This document shows positions 17,256 through 24,875 of a stretch of DNA of 64,000 nt, one piece after another. The DNA is from Alkalidesulfovibrio alkalitolerans DSM 16529 (GTDB lineage: Bacteria > Desulfobacterota > Desulfovibrionia > Desulfovibrionales > Desulfovibrionaceae). Made by a program: the position numbers and the translations under genes. Under the pieces are notes generated by a model. It saw only the letters and a list, made by a program, of their open reading frames with translations, made no database searches and was not told where the DNA came from. The stretch lies in assembly GCF_000422245.1 (NCBI RefSeq), contig NZ_ATHI01000022.1, forward strand, positions 1 through 64,000. The letters are read 5' to 3'. Each line of letters begins with the position of its first letter. Position 1 is the first letter of the stretch.

Positions 17256-17608
17256 TGCGGTGGTGCGGTGATCACCGCTGTCTCTTGCGGTGGATGACCA
17301 CCGCACGCCAAACCCTTGCCAGACAAGGAGTTTATGGCCTTTGCGGTGGATGCGGTGGTAAATCCAGAGGTCTCACCCCCTATGGGCTGAAATATTTTTT
17401 CGACCCACCGATCCGGCATTCCTCGGCAGAGAAATTTCGGCCAAGCGTGAGAGACATTCCCCAAATACCACCGCAACCACCGCACTCTCTCTTCTCTTTC
17501 TTCATAACTATCTAAAAACAAATAACAAACAAAGAACTACCCCCCTGCGGTGGGACAAGAAAATCTTCCACCGCACGACCACCGCAGCCACCGCACATAT
17601 CCACCGCA
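17256..17608. other. Iteron cluster, candidate phage origin of replication
   Basis: The 8-mer TGCGGTGG or its complement CCACCGCA occurs 12 times exactly: 17256, 17286, 17342, 17351 and 17546 on plus; 17298, 17468, 17477, 17568, 17579, 17588 and 17601 on minus. There is also a near copy (17264) inside the palindrome GCGGTGATCACCGC (17265-17278). Two more exact copies lie in the next gene (17858, 17867). An AT-rich patch (17498-17540) sits between clusters, and A-rich direct repeats follow at 17643-17692. Placement right after the primase-helicase fits an origin. An operator array is the main alternative. The gap 17130-17779 holds no credible gene. Confidence 0.6.
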
Positions 17609-17707
17609 GAACCTGCCAGTTTCTCGAAAAACGTTTAGAGACCTCAAAAAACAGTTACAAAACGGCCTCTCGCTCAAAAAAACGATTACAAGCGAAGGCA
17701 TCGGTCC

Positions 17708-17740
17708 GCCGTCATCTGGCTTTGGGTTCCGGTAAGTAAC
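17708..17740 (+). promoter_or_regulatory. Phage promoter-like box 2
   Basis: GCCGTC-N14-TCCGGTAAGTAAC, ending 39 bp before the ATG at 17780. It keeps the 14-bp spacing of the other copies, with two changes in the upstream block. It lies at the downstream edge of the iteron region. Confidence 0.7.
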
Positions 17741-17779
17741 GGGAAAAGCGATTAACCCGTATTTCTGGAGCGTGAAGCC

Positions 17780-18550
17780 ATGAGCCTTCTGAAAACCATG
17801 ATCAAGCACACCGCCGGAGGGCAGGAAGCCTCGGACGGAGGTGAAACCCCATCACTACCACCGCAACCACCGCAGCCCGCCATCTATGTCTCCACCGGGC
17901 TCGACATCCACGACATCGAGGACGCCCGTGATTGGCCTGAAGACAGGGAGATCGACGGCACGCTGTGTCGCCGTCTGTCGCCTGAATACTTTGCCTGGCT
18001 ACGTTCCCGCATGGTCACCGCCCAAGCCGCGCACAAGGCCGGAAAACTCCCCGAGGATGCCTGGAATACGCTGCGGCAGCGATTCAACGCCCTGCAGGAG
18101 CTGGCCATCCGGGAATTCGGCAAGGAAAGCCTCCAGGAGGTCCTGCAGTCCTTTTCCCCGAAGAACTACCGGCCACCCGCGCTTCGTCCCGAGCCCCAGG
18201 AGAAACCCGTCGAAGCTCCCAGAAAGGACTGGATTTATCCCGGGAACCAAGCTTGGAAATGTAAGCAGCCGGTGACTTCCCAGGCTGTCGCCAAGGTCGA
18301 CGCCATCCGTGAGGAGGCCATGGCCAAGGGCTGGTCCGAGGCACGCCTCTATCAGAACCAGGGCCGGTTCCGGTTTCCCTGCGGCGAGGACTACGGCCTG
18401 CTCTGCTTCGTCGATGGCGATCAGGAGATTGGCGAGGTCACCGAGCGTTCTATCGAAATTATCCACGGGCCGAAGTCCGGGCGTCCCAGCACGCTGCGGT
18501 TCTACAACCCGGACGTGCCGCAGCCGTGGATGAAGAAAGTGGAGGATTGA
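17780..18550 (+). CDS. Hypothetical protein next to the candidate origin
   Basis: 256 aa; GGAG lies 9 nt before the ATG at 17780. A low-complexity N-terminus (TPSLPPQPPQP) is encoded by two iteron copies, so the origin repeats extend into the gene. The middle is helical (ARDWPEDREIDGTLCRRLSPEYFAWLRSRM). A Trp/Arg-rich C-terminal part (YQNQGRFRFPCGEDYGLLCFVDGDQEIGEVTERSIEII) follows. No recognised domain. Its position suggests a replication accessory or iteron-binding protein, on context alone. It is followed after 3 bp by an HTH gene. Confidence 0.6.
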   Translation: MSLLKTMIKHTAGGQEASDGGETPSLPPQPPQPAIYVSTGLDIHDIEDARDWPEDREIDGTLCRRLSPEYFAWLRSRMVTAQAAHKAGKLPEDAWNTLRQRFNALQELAIREFGKESLQEVLQSFSPKNYRPPALRPEPQEKPVEAPRKDWIYPGNQAWKCKQPVTSQAVAKVDAIREEAMAKGWSEARLYQNQGRFRFPCGEDYGLLCFVDGDQEIGEVTERSIEIIHGPKSGRPSTLRFYNPDVPQPWMKKVED

Positions 18551-18553
18551 GCC

Positions 18554-18832
18554 GTGAAGAAAAAGAAACGCTACGCCAACGCCAAGGATGTCCTGCCCGA
18601 GAAACTCTTCGAGCAGATCCAGAAGCACTACACCGGAATTCTCTGGGTCCCTGCACCGAGCCGCTTCTACCAGGAACGCCGTGACCTGGTGCTTGCCCTT
18701 CATCTGCAGGGGATCAGCAGCCAGGAGATCTCCAACCTCGCCGGAGTGACCACCCGCCGGGTCAATCAGATCATCGCCGCCGAACGAAAACAGGATCGGG
18801 ACCGACAGTTGGCCGCCGCTTCCGGTAAGTAA
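18554..18832 (+). CDS. Small helix-turn-helix protein (Mor/CD3324-like)
   Basis: 92 aa, GTG start at 18554 with GGAGG 8 nt upstream. The N-terminus (YANAKDVLPEKLFEQIQKHYTGILWVP) resembles the first segment of CD3324-type and Mor-type proteins. Residues 45-78 (RRDLVLALHLQGISSQEISNLAGVTTRRVNQII) are a clear helix-turn-helix. It probably regulates transcription. The gene's last codons and TAA stop lie within promoter-like box 3, so the gene and the following promoter are fused without spacer. Confidence 0.7.
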   Translation: MKKKKRYANAKDVLPEKLFEQIQKHYTGILWVPAPSRFYQERRDLVLALHLQGISSQEISNLAGVTTRRVNQIIAAERKQDRDRQLAAASGK

Positions 18833-18833
18833 C
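18801..18833 (+). promoter_or_regulatory. Phage promoter-like box 3 (terminase operon)
   Basis: ACCGAC-N14-TCCGGTAAGTAAC, overlapping the 3' end and stop codon of the HTH gene and ending 90 bp before the ATG at 18924. It would drive the packaging genes. No further copy precedes the large terminase at 22165. Confidence 0.72.
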
Positions 18834-18923
18834 CCCTGAACCGGCGGGAGCGCGTTTGGAGGCTAAATCGGCCTCCCGCCCCGCATCCCGGCTTGGGAAA
18901 ACAATATTCGGCAGGATTTCCAC

Positions 18924-19424
18924 GTGGCACTGAACAAACCGGACAAAGAGACGCTGGATCGTTGGCACCGCAACGAGGGCAAGACCGAACCGCCCCGGCG
19001 CGGGCCTGGTGCGCCCGAGGGCAACCAGAACCGGCTGCGTCACGGCATCTTCGCCGACCGCTGCCTGACGCCGGAAGAGAAGGTCATGTTCGACGCGATC
19101 ATCGACCGCCTCAACCAGGACTTCGAGTTCAACAAGTCCAGCGACTTCCTGCAGGTGGAGTTGGTGGGCGTCTACTCGGTGAAGCTGGTCCGCGCCCAGA
19201 TCGAGGGGAACACCGACGCCGCCGAAAAACTCGACCGGATGATCCGCTGTCATATGAAGGATCTCAAGACCACCAAGATCGCCCGTGAGGGTGATGAGCC
19301 GAAAGGCCCGCAGACCTCTCCGGCGGAATGGGCGGCGGCGCTGCTCGAGAAGGTGGCCGAGGCCGCCAACGCCCCGGCAACGAAAACCTCCGGCCGCAAG
19401 AAACGCGGAAAGAATTGCGGATAA
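18924..19424 (+). CDS. Probable terminase small subunit
   Basis: 166 aa. The segment RRGPGAPEGNQNRLRHGIFADR (about residues 27-48) is the G-A-P-x-G-N-x-N-x-x-x-H-G motif typical of small terminase subunits and related DNA-binding packaging proteins. A long helical region (DRLNQDFEFNKSSDFLQVELVGVY) follows. The C-terminus is Lys/Arg-rich. No clear ribosome site is visible before the ATG, so the start is provisional. The large subunit lies 2.7 kb downstream, separated by the tyrosine-recombinase insertion. Confidence 0.65.
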   Translation: MALNKPDKETLDRWHRNEGKTEPPRRGPGAPEGNQNRLRHGIFADRCLTPEEKVMFDAIIDRLNQDFEFNKSSDFLQVELVGVYSVKLVRAQIEGNTDAAEKLDRMIRCHMKDLKTTKIAREGDEPKGPQTSPAEWAAALLEKVAEAANAPATKTSGRKKRGKNCG

Positions 19425-19500
19425 CACCATGGAGGGCCTTTCCGATGACTCCGGCACACGGCGACTTGCGGCAGACAGCTTCACCAGGAATTGCGGATAA
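19412..19500 (+). repeat. 13-bp direct repeat at the end of the small terminase gene
   Basis: GAATTGCGGATAA occurs at 19412-19424, covering the last codons and stop of the small terminase gene, and again at 19488-19500, 76 bp apart. It could be a short target duplication or recombination scar at the left edge of the recombinase insertion; a chance repeat is possible. Confidence 0.45.
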
Positions 19501-19584
19501 GACGTGTTCCTTGCACTTTCGGAATCGGCATTCTCCAGCGGCCGATCATCATTTCCACTCCTCCATTTCTTCCTGCAGCTCTCG

Positions 19585-19778
19585 ATATCCGCTTGGCATG
19601 TGTGCGCATAAGCAGAGCCGCATAAGCCAAGCAGATATTGGCATGTCGAGGCCCAGGCAGAACCGGCCAAGCCCCGCAAACAGCCATTCCATCGGCAGCG
19701 GCCCTCGCACATGCCAAGCAGATATTGCCATGTGTGTTTTGCGCCAGGAGCGCACAAGCCAAGCAGTTATAGCCATGT
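19585..19778. repeat. Family of 26-bp repeats beside the tyrosine-recombinase module
   Basis: Three direct copies of CA(C/T)A(A/T)GCCAAGCAG(A/T)TAT-N2-(G/C)CATGT lie at 19621-19646, 19708-19733 and 19753-19778. A shorter inverted copy is at 19585-19602. Each unit is a near-palindrome (ACATGCCAA - 7 nt - TTGGCATGT type). Size and symmetry fit tyrosine-recombinase core sites, or binding sites for a regulator. The rest of 19425-19979 holds no credible gene. Confidence 0.6.
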
Positions 19779-19931
19779 GCGGCCGACAGACAGAAAAGGA
19801 GAAATTCCGGTCAATCGATATTTCCCGCTCCGCCCGGGAGGCTGAGAACCATCGTCATGATCATTCATCATCGGCTGATGTGTTCTTTTGCGGGCACTGT
19901 CATTCACTGTCTTCGACACTGTCTCGCCCAA

Positions 19932-19959
19932 CGAAAACAGGAGCAGCCGAGGCCGCTCC
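19932..19959 (-). terminator. Probable terminator of the tyrosine-recombinase module
   Basis: On the minus strand GGAGCGGCC and GGCTGCTCC form a stem with one G-U wobble and a very short loop, followed by TGTTTTCG. It lies just after the stop codon at 19980. Confidence 0.5.
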
Positions 19960-19979
19960 CATCATCGGGGCCGAAAGGA

Positions 19980-20894
19980 TCAGAGACGTTCGAGGGCTTC
20001 CTCGAGCTGGCCGTCCACGAGGTGGGTGTAGATCTGGGTGGTGGATACGTCCCGATGCCCCAAGGCCCGCTGCACCACGAGCAGGTCGTTGGTCGCGCCG
20101 TAGAGGTGGGTGGCGAAGGTATGCCGCAGCCCGTGCGGCGTCAGTTCCTTTTCGATCCCGGCTTTCCGCAGCCAGTGAGCGAGCCGGTTGGCAATCTGCC
20201 GCTGGCAGAGTCTGCCGTCCCGGTTCGACAGGAACAGAGCTTCCATTTCGGGACGGCCATGTCGACGGCGCTCGGCCAGGTAACGGCGCAGCAATGTGCG
20301 GAGGTCGGTCTTGATGAACTTGACCTGCGGCACATTCCCCTTGGCCCGCACCCGCAGATGCTTGGCGTCGAGGTCGATGTCATCCATGTCGAGCGCGGCC
20401 AGCTCGCCAAGCCTGATCCCGGTGCCCAGCAGCACCTCGATCATGGCGCGGTCGCGCAGCGCGGAGAAGTCGGTCCGTCCCTTGAGCTCCTTGAGGAGCC
20501 GTTTCTTTTCGGCGGCAGTCAGGAAGACCGGCAGCTTTCTCGGCAACCGATGCATGCGGATGGACCGGGCCGGATTGTCATTGACCACGCCCGCCTCGGC
20601 GGCCCAGGCGAAAAAGGCCCGCACCGCAGCCTTCATCCGATGGAGCGAAGCCGCCGAGCGTTGGCCTCGCTCACTCTCGATGACCGCCCCGGCGGAGAAC
20701 ACCTGGTCGAGGAGCCTGGCCGTGATCGCCCGGCAGACGATGCCCGGGGCCAGCTCCCCGGCCACACGGGCCACCAGGGCGAGGTCCCGGCGGTATGCGG
20801 CTATGGTCGCTGGGGAGCGTCCTTCGGCCGACAGGCGGGCACAGAACGCCTCTGTCGCGGCCGTCAGGTCGAGGTCAGCCGTTCGGTTGCTCAT
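19980..20894 (-). CDS. Tyrosine recombinase (XerC/D-like)
   Basis: 304 aa, complete. A SAM-like core-binding domain spans about residues 10-110. The catalytic domain shows Arg in GTGIRLGEL, His-x-x-Arg in HGLRHTFA, His in LGHRD and the nucleophile Tyr in TTQIYTHL, with a Lys in the beta-hairpin (RAKGNVPQVKFIK). The start overlaps the upstream SAM-like gene by 20 nt. It lies in a minus-strand module between the small and large terminase genes, against local transcription, so it looks inserted. The 26-bp repeats downstream are plausible substrates. Confidence 0.93.
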   Translation of the reverse strand: MSNRTADLDLTAATEAFCARLSAEGRSPATIAAYRRDLALVARVAGELAPGIVCRAITARLLDQVFSAGAVIESERGQRSAASLHRMKAAVRAFFAWAAEAGVVNDNPARSIRMHRLPRKLPVFLTAAEKKRLLKELKGRTDFSALRDRAMIEVLLGTGIRLGELAALDMDDIDLDAKHLRVRAKGNVPQVKFIKTDLRTLLRRYLAERRRHGRPEMEALFLSNRDGRLCQRQIANRLAHWLRKAGIEKELTPHGLRHTFATHLYGATNDLLVVQRALGHRDVSTTQIYTHLVDGQLEEALERL

Positions 20895-21249
20895 CGCTGG
20901 TCTCCTTCACCCGGCTGTGGCCCATGGGTGTGCTCTTGGGCAGCGGCAGCTCCTCGATACGCCCAGACTCTCTGGCCCAGACCATCATCATGCGGAACAC
21001 CCGAACGGTCTTGGCGACGGTGCGCTCGGCCCGCTCCTTGCCGTCGGGGAGTTTGAGCAGCAGATCGGATTTGTAGAATTTGCCGACCTGGGGAAGCCGG
21101 ATCTCGGCGAGCTGGCGATCCGCGCCGAAGAAGGACTCAACCACGTCGAGGTCCTTCCGGTAGGTGTAGAGGGTCCGCTCTTTCTTTCCGGATTCCCGCA
21201 GGTGGCCGATGAAAGCCTCGGCGGCTTGATGCACGGTGCATTCGGTCAT
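20875..21249 (-). CDS. Stand-alone SAM-like (integrase N-terminal) domain protein
   Basis: 124 aa. VHQAAEAFIGHLRESGKKERTLYTYRKDLDVVESFFG is the core-binding fold of tyrosine recombinases, but the protein ends where a catalytic domain would begin. No frameshift remnant of a catalytic domain follows, because the next gene starts a new complete recombinase. GGAG lies 9-10 nt before the ATG. It may be an accessory subunit that shapes the synapse, or the relic of a duplicated recombinase. Confidence 0.75.
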   Translation of the reverse strand: MTECTVHQAAEAFIGHLRESGKKERTLYTYRKDLDVVESFFGADRQLAEIRLPQVGKFYKSDLLLKLPDGKERAERTVAKTVRVFRMMMVWARESGRIEELPLPKSTPMGHSRVKETSDEQPNG

Positions 21250-21282
21250 GTCGATGTCTCCTTTGTCGGTGGCCCGGTGTGT

Positions 21283-21477
21283 TCAGGACAGGAACTCGTC
21301 CAGCTCCCGCAGCAGTTCCTCGACGTGGCCGAGGGAGCCGACGCTCGCCCAGGTGATGTCCGGCTGCTTCGCGTCCGCTTCGAGCTTGCCGCGAATGCCC
21401 TCGATCAGCCGGGTGATGTTCTCCTACTTTTCTCGGTACGCCTTGAGTGCCTGCTGGCGGTTTCTGTCGTAGGTCAT
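21283..21477 (-). pseudogene. Small gene interrupted by an in-frame TAG codon
   Basis: Reading from the ATG at 21477 (GGAGG 7 nt upstream) gives MTYDRNRQQALKAYREK, then TAG at 21424-21426. The same frame continues for 46 codons (ENITRLIEGIRGKL ... GSLGHVEELLRELDEFLS) to TGA at 21283. The continuation is helical and soluble, so the TAG looks like a single nonsense change of a 64-codon gene. It opens the recombinase operon, 33 bp before the SAM-like gene. Amber read-through is an alternative that the window does not test. Confidence 0.6.
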
Positions 21478-21617
21478 GGCCTGCCTCCGGTTCCGGTTTT
21501 CGTGGATGCGGGACCATCCCGCGTCACATCCAATGACGCTTCTATTTCGTTGGAAATCAAGTGTTTGCAGAGATCTTTCTGCATGTTCCCCAAACCCATA
21601 ACCCAAAGGAGATCAAC

Positions 21618-21890
21618 ATGTTGAAGAAGACCCTCGAATGGACCATCCCGCTGGTCCTGGCCGGGATCATGACCGGCTGCGCCACCTACCGGCCTCCGGC
21701 CCAGATCCAGTCGGCGGTGGCCACCATCAACCGCCACACACCCGAGTATGTGACCGAGGCCAACAAGGCGCTGCGCGAGGTCGGCCACCCGGACGCCGAG
21801 CGCCTGACCGGTGTCGGCCTGCGCCTGCAGACCGCCGTGGACGCCCTTGACCAGTGGGCCAATGGCTCGAACCAGGAGGCGGGCCAATGA
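21618..21890 (+). CDS. Small predicted lipoprotein
   Basis: 90 aa with AAGGAG 7 nt before the ATG. A signal peptide (KKTLEWTIPLVLAGIMTGCAT) ends in a Cys at about residue 21, consistent with lipobox processing. The mature part is short and helical. In this position before the terminase it could be an Rz1-like spanin or a membrane-exclusion lipoprotein. The next start overlaps its stop (ATGA). Confidence 0.65.
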   Translation: MLKKTLEWTIPLVLAGIMTGCATYRPPAQIQSAVATINRHTPEYVTEANKALREVGHPDAERLTGVGLRLQTAVDALDQWANGSNQEAGQ

Positions 21891-22165
21891 AAGAGATCCT
21901 TCAGGAAAACAGCGATGCCGTTCGCCAGGCCGGTGAGGCCCTGGTTGAAATCGGCACCGAACTGGCGGCGGGACGGATCGAGAACGCCCTCGGCCGTCTG
22001 GAAGCGGCTCAGCAGCAGTACCGGGCCTGGGCGGAGTTGGACCAGGCCATCATCGACATTCAGGAGGCTGTCCACGACCGGAAGAACACCCTGGCCGTGC
22101 AGCAGATTCTGACGGAACTGGTGGGCACCATCCTCGGCAGCTCCTTGAGGACGGGAATGCACTGA
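21887..22165 (+). CDS. Small helical hypothetical protein
   Basis: 92 aa, coupled to the lipoprotein (ATGA) and to the large terminase (TGATG). It is almost wholly helical (EILQENSDAVRQAGEALVEIGTELAAGRIENALGRLEAAQQQYRAW), with a more hydrophobic end. No recognised domain. The tight coupling to the terminase suggests a packaging or lysis accessory. Confidence 0.65.
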   Translation: MKEILQENSDAVRQAGEALVEIGTELAAGRIENALGRLEAAQQQYRAWAELDQAIIDIQEAVHDRKNTLAVQQILTELVGTILGSSLRTGMH

Positions 22166-23688
22166 TGGCGGTAACCGACAAGGAGCGCAAACTCGCGGCG
22201 ACCCTGAGCGATCCCGTGTTGTGGGGACAAGCCTACCTCTACAACCGGGATGGCTCGGGCCGCGACTACTGGCCGCACCAGGTGGAGGACCTGCGCTGCC
22301 CGGCCAAGAACATCATCCACCTCGACGGCCGGGACGTGGGCAAGTCCATCGTGCTCTCGACCGACGCGCTCCATTACGCCTTCACCACCCGAGGCGGCCA
22401 GGGCCTCATCGCGGCTCCGCACCAGGGGCACCTCGATACCATCATCGAGGAGATCGAGTTCCAGCTCGACACCAACCCGGATCTGATGAACAGCATCGCT
22501 CTGACCAAGTACGGCAAGCCCAAGATCCACCGCAAACCCTATTTCCGGCTGGAGTTCACCAACGGTTCGGTGCTCTATTTCCGCCCGGCCGGGGCCTATG
22601 GTGACGCCTTTCGGTCCCTGCATGTTGGCCGCGTCTGGGTCGATGAAGGAGCCTGGCTGACCGAACGGGCCTGGAAGGCGCTGCGCCAGTGCCTCAAAGC
22701 CGGGGGGACGCTACGCATCTACTCCACGCCCAACGGCCTGCGCGACACCACCTATTACCGGCTCACCTCGTCGGACCAGTTCCATGTGTTCCGCTGGCCG
22801 TCCTGGCTCAACCCTCTTTGGACCGAGGATCGCGAGGCCGAACTGCTGGAGTTCTACGGCGGCCGCGACAGTTCCGGCTGGCAGCACGAGGTGGCCGGTG
22901 AACACGGCAAGCCTTCCTATGGGGCCTTCAATGTCGAGCAGTTCAACCTCTGTCGGCAGGATCTGCTGGAGTATCAGAAGATCGTCATCACCGATTCCGA
23001 GCTACGCGATTGCGATACCGAGGAAGCGGCCCACGACCGGCTGGAGATGCTGCTCAACCTCACTCCCCGCAGCGGGCAGTTCTGGGTCGGCGGCGACCTG
23101 GGCTACACCAACGACCCCACCGAGATCGTCGTATTTCAGGAGATGGAGGTCGGCGAGCGGACGCTGCTGAAGATGATCCTGCGCGTGCATCTTGAACACG
23201 TTTCCTATCCGCACATCGCTCAGATCATTGCGCTGCTGGAGCGTTACTACACCCCGGCGGGCATCGGCGTGGATAACGGCGGCAACGGTCTGGCGGTGGT
23301 TCAGGAATTGCTCACTCTGGACAAATACAAAGGGCTGGAACTGGAAGGCAGGCTCAAGGGATACGACTTCGGCGGCATGACCCGGCTGGCGGTGCGGGAC
23401 GGCAAGGAAATCAAGAAGCGGACCAAGGAGCTGATGACCAGCCTCATCAACGGAGCCCTGCAGCGTAAGCAGCTCATTTTCCCCTCGGACGACCTGGAGG
23501 TGGAGGACCAGTTCACCACCCACACTTACACACTGCGGGACGGCAAGATCATCTATTCCAAGGGCAACGACCACATCATCGACGCGGTGCGCTGCGCCAT
23601 GCTGATCCGGGAGGAAGGCAACCTCGACCCGGTCGGCGAAGAGGTGGTCTCGCTCAAGCCGGTCCTCACCAATCCGGTCCTCATCTGA
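22165..23688 (+). CDS. terL: Terminase large subunit
   Basis: 507 aa. The ATPase domain has a Walker A-like DGRDVGKSIVLS near residue 54 and Walker B VWVDEGAW near 158. The C-terminal nuclease shows GGDLGYTNDP near 310, GVDNGGNGLAVVQEL near 369 and a late acidic NDHIIDAVRCAML. It pumps DNA into the prohead and cuts concatemers. The last 529 bp (from 23160) are repeated at 29175-29703. Confidence 0.92.
   Translation: MAVTDKERKLAATLSDPVLWGQAYLYNRDGSGRDYWPHQVEDLRCPAKNIIHLDGRDVGKSIVLSTDALHYAFTTRGGQGLIAAPHQGHLDTIIEEIEFQLDTNPDLMNSIALTKYGKPKIHRKPYFRLEFTNGSVLYFRPAGAYGDAFRSLHVGRVWVDEGAWLTERAWKALRQCLKAGGTLRIYSTPNGLRDTTYYRLTSSDQFHVFRWPSWLNPLWTEDREAELLEFYGGRDSSGWQHEVAGEHGKPSYGAFNVEQFNLCRQDLLEYQKIVITDSELRDCDTEEAAHDRLEMLLNLTPRSGQFWVGGDLGYTNDPTEIVVFQEMEVGERTLLKMILRVHLEHVSYPHIAQIIALLERYYTPAGIGVDNGGNGLAVVQELLTLDKYKGLELEGRLKGYDFGGMTRLAVRDGKEIKKRTKELMTSLINGALQRKQLIFPSDDLEVEDQFTTHTYTLRDGKIIYSKGNDHIIDAVRCAMLIREEGNLDPVGEEVVSLKPVLTNPVLI
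23160..23688 (+). repeat. Direct duplication, copy A (terminase 3' end)
   Basis: 529 bp, repeated at 29175-29703 with an offset of 6015 bp. I count 16 mismatches by eye. Nine fall in the first 180 bp and are all synonymous; about 310 bp are identical; seven fall in the last 40 bp. The two copies flank the ABC-transporter cargo. The short gap 23689-23873 beyond it holds an 11-bp direct repeat (ACCCCATCGGG at 23775 and 23847). Confidence 0.95.
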
Positions 23689-23873
23689 CCGCACCACCAT
23701 AACTTGCTGTATCTCAATAGTTTTAACCAAGTTAGGTAGACTCAATCATCCTCTTGGCAGATAAAAGGGGTATAACCCCATCGGGAGTTCGAATATAGAA
23801 AGCCAGTTTGAGAGGGCCGGCTGGCGGTGACAATCATGCCAGCCGGACCCCATCGGGTTAAAGAGTCAAATGG

Positions 23874-24872
23874 TTACTTCGATAAAGCCCCTTTTTTGGC
23901 TTTTTCGGCGATCTTTTTCGTCAGATTTTCGAGACTGGCGGATTCAATTAGCGGCTTGGCCTTGTAGCTGGCCAGCCTGAAGTACTCCGGTCTGTTGGAG
24001 ACCTTGAGAGTGTACTCTTCCTTATCCTTGGCCTTGCCCAGCTGGTAGGTCAGTTTCGCCCCTCCTTTTTGAGTCAGGGTGATCGTCAGAACGGGATCGT
24101 TCAGGCCATATTCCTCTTTTGCCTCTTGCCCCAGGACACGCTCGAAACGCAGCTCCGCCAACAGTCCCGCGAGTTTGTCCGCGGCTTCGACTTTAAGCGC
24201 TTTGCCTTCATCGATGCCCTCGGCCTTCCATGTTGGTTGCGGACTCGATTCATCAGTCGCTTTGTCCTGAACAGTTTCGGCTGAGCTTCGTTGGATACGC
24301 AAGCCACCCACATCGATGGCGGCAATGTCCGATTTCAATAAGGTTAAGATGGATTTATCTTCCCAATCCTCTGCTTTCATCGGGACATCGTAGGCGGCCA
24401 TCTTGACGGCATGGATGGCATCACTCGCTTCATTGCGGGCGTGGATCAGCCGCATGCCGGGCGAACTGCCCAGGTAGAGCCGGGCGAGCGTCTCATCGCC
24501 GCTGGACAAGGTGATACGGCGTTCAAATACCTCGTCACTGACCTTGAAGCGTTCACGGGCGCTACGGCTGGTGGCCACCGGCGCTCCGGAACGCAGGGCT
24601 TTGAGCCGGTCGAAAAGTTGCTTCACTTTGTCGCTGTTGACTGGGAAGTCGGCCACATCCGGCAGCACCCAAGTGCCACCTTCCTTCTCAAGCGTTACTT
24701 TCGCGTCGTCCGGTCCCTCCAGGGTGATGCGATTGACTTTTTCACCATCGAACTCCAGCAGAGAAACGGGTTCGTTGCCGGCGGAAATGCTCCGACCGGT
24801 CAGGCCGACCCCTGCCGCCAGCAGCAATTGTGCAGCGAGCAGAACGGCCAGTATCTTGACTGTTTTTTGCAT
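23874..24872 (-). CDS. DUF4340 protein of the Gld-type ABC system
   Basis: 332 aa. An N-terminal membrane anchor (KTVKILAVLLAAQLLLAAGVGL) is followed by repeated DUF4340-type units (VNRITLEGPDDAKVTLEKEGGTWVLPDVADFPVNSDKVKQLFDRL). DUF4340 proteins are usually the last gene of GldG-type ABC operons and sit in the periplasm beside the transporter. GGAGG lies 8 nt before the ATG. It is encoded against phage transcription as part of the inserted cargo. Confidence 0.88.
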   Translation of the reverse strand: MQKTVKILAVLLAAQLLLAAGVGLTGRSISAGNEPVSLLEFDGEKVNRITLEGPDDAKVTLEKEGGTWVLPDVADFPVNSDKVKQLFDRLKALRSGAPVATSRSARERFKVSDEVFERRITLSSGDETLARLYLGSSPGMRLIHARNEASDAIHAVKMAAYDVPMKAEDWEDKSILTLLKSDIAAIDVGGLRIQRSSAETVQDKATDESSPQPTWKAEGIDEGKALKVEAADKLAGLLAELRFERVLGQEAKEEYGLNDPVLTITLTQKGGAKLTYQLGKAKDKEEYTLKVSNRPEYFRLASYKAKPLIESASLENLTKKIAEKAKKGALSK

Positions 24873-24875
24873 GGT

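Noticed and set aside
17256-17608. CRISPR array
   Set aside because: The repeats are 8-bp and in both orientations with irregular spacing; there are no spacers of uniform length and no cas genes.
19328-20314. Plus-strand frame across the 26-bp repeats with recurring SQADI-type peptides
   Set aside because: The repetition comes from the DNA repeats, the frame runs into antisense of the tyrosine recombinase and has no ribosome site. The minus-strand frames there are explained the same way.
23786-23846. Inverted repeat GGCCGGCTGGC / GCCAGCCGG as terminator of the ABC operon
   Set aside because: The stem is good, but no T-tract follows on the minus strand, so I did not list it as a terminator.
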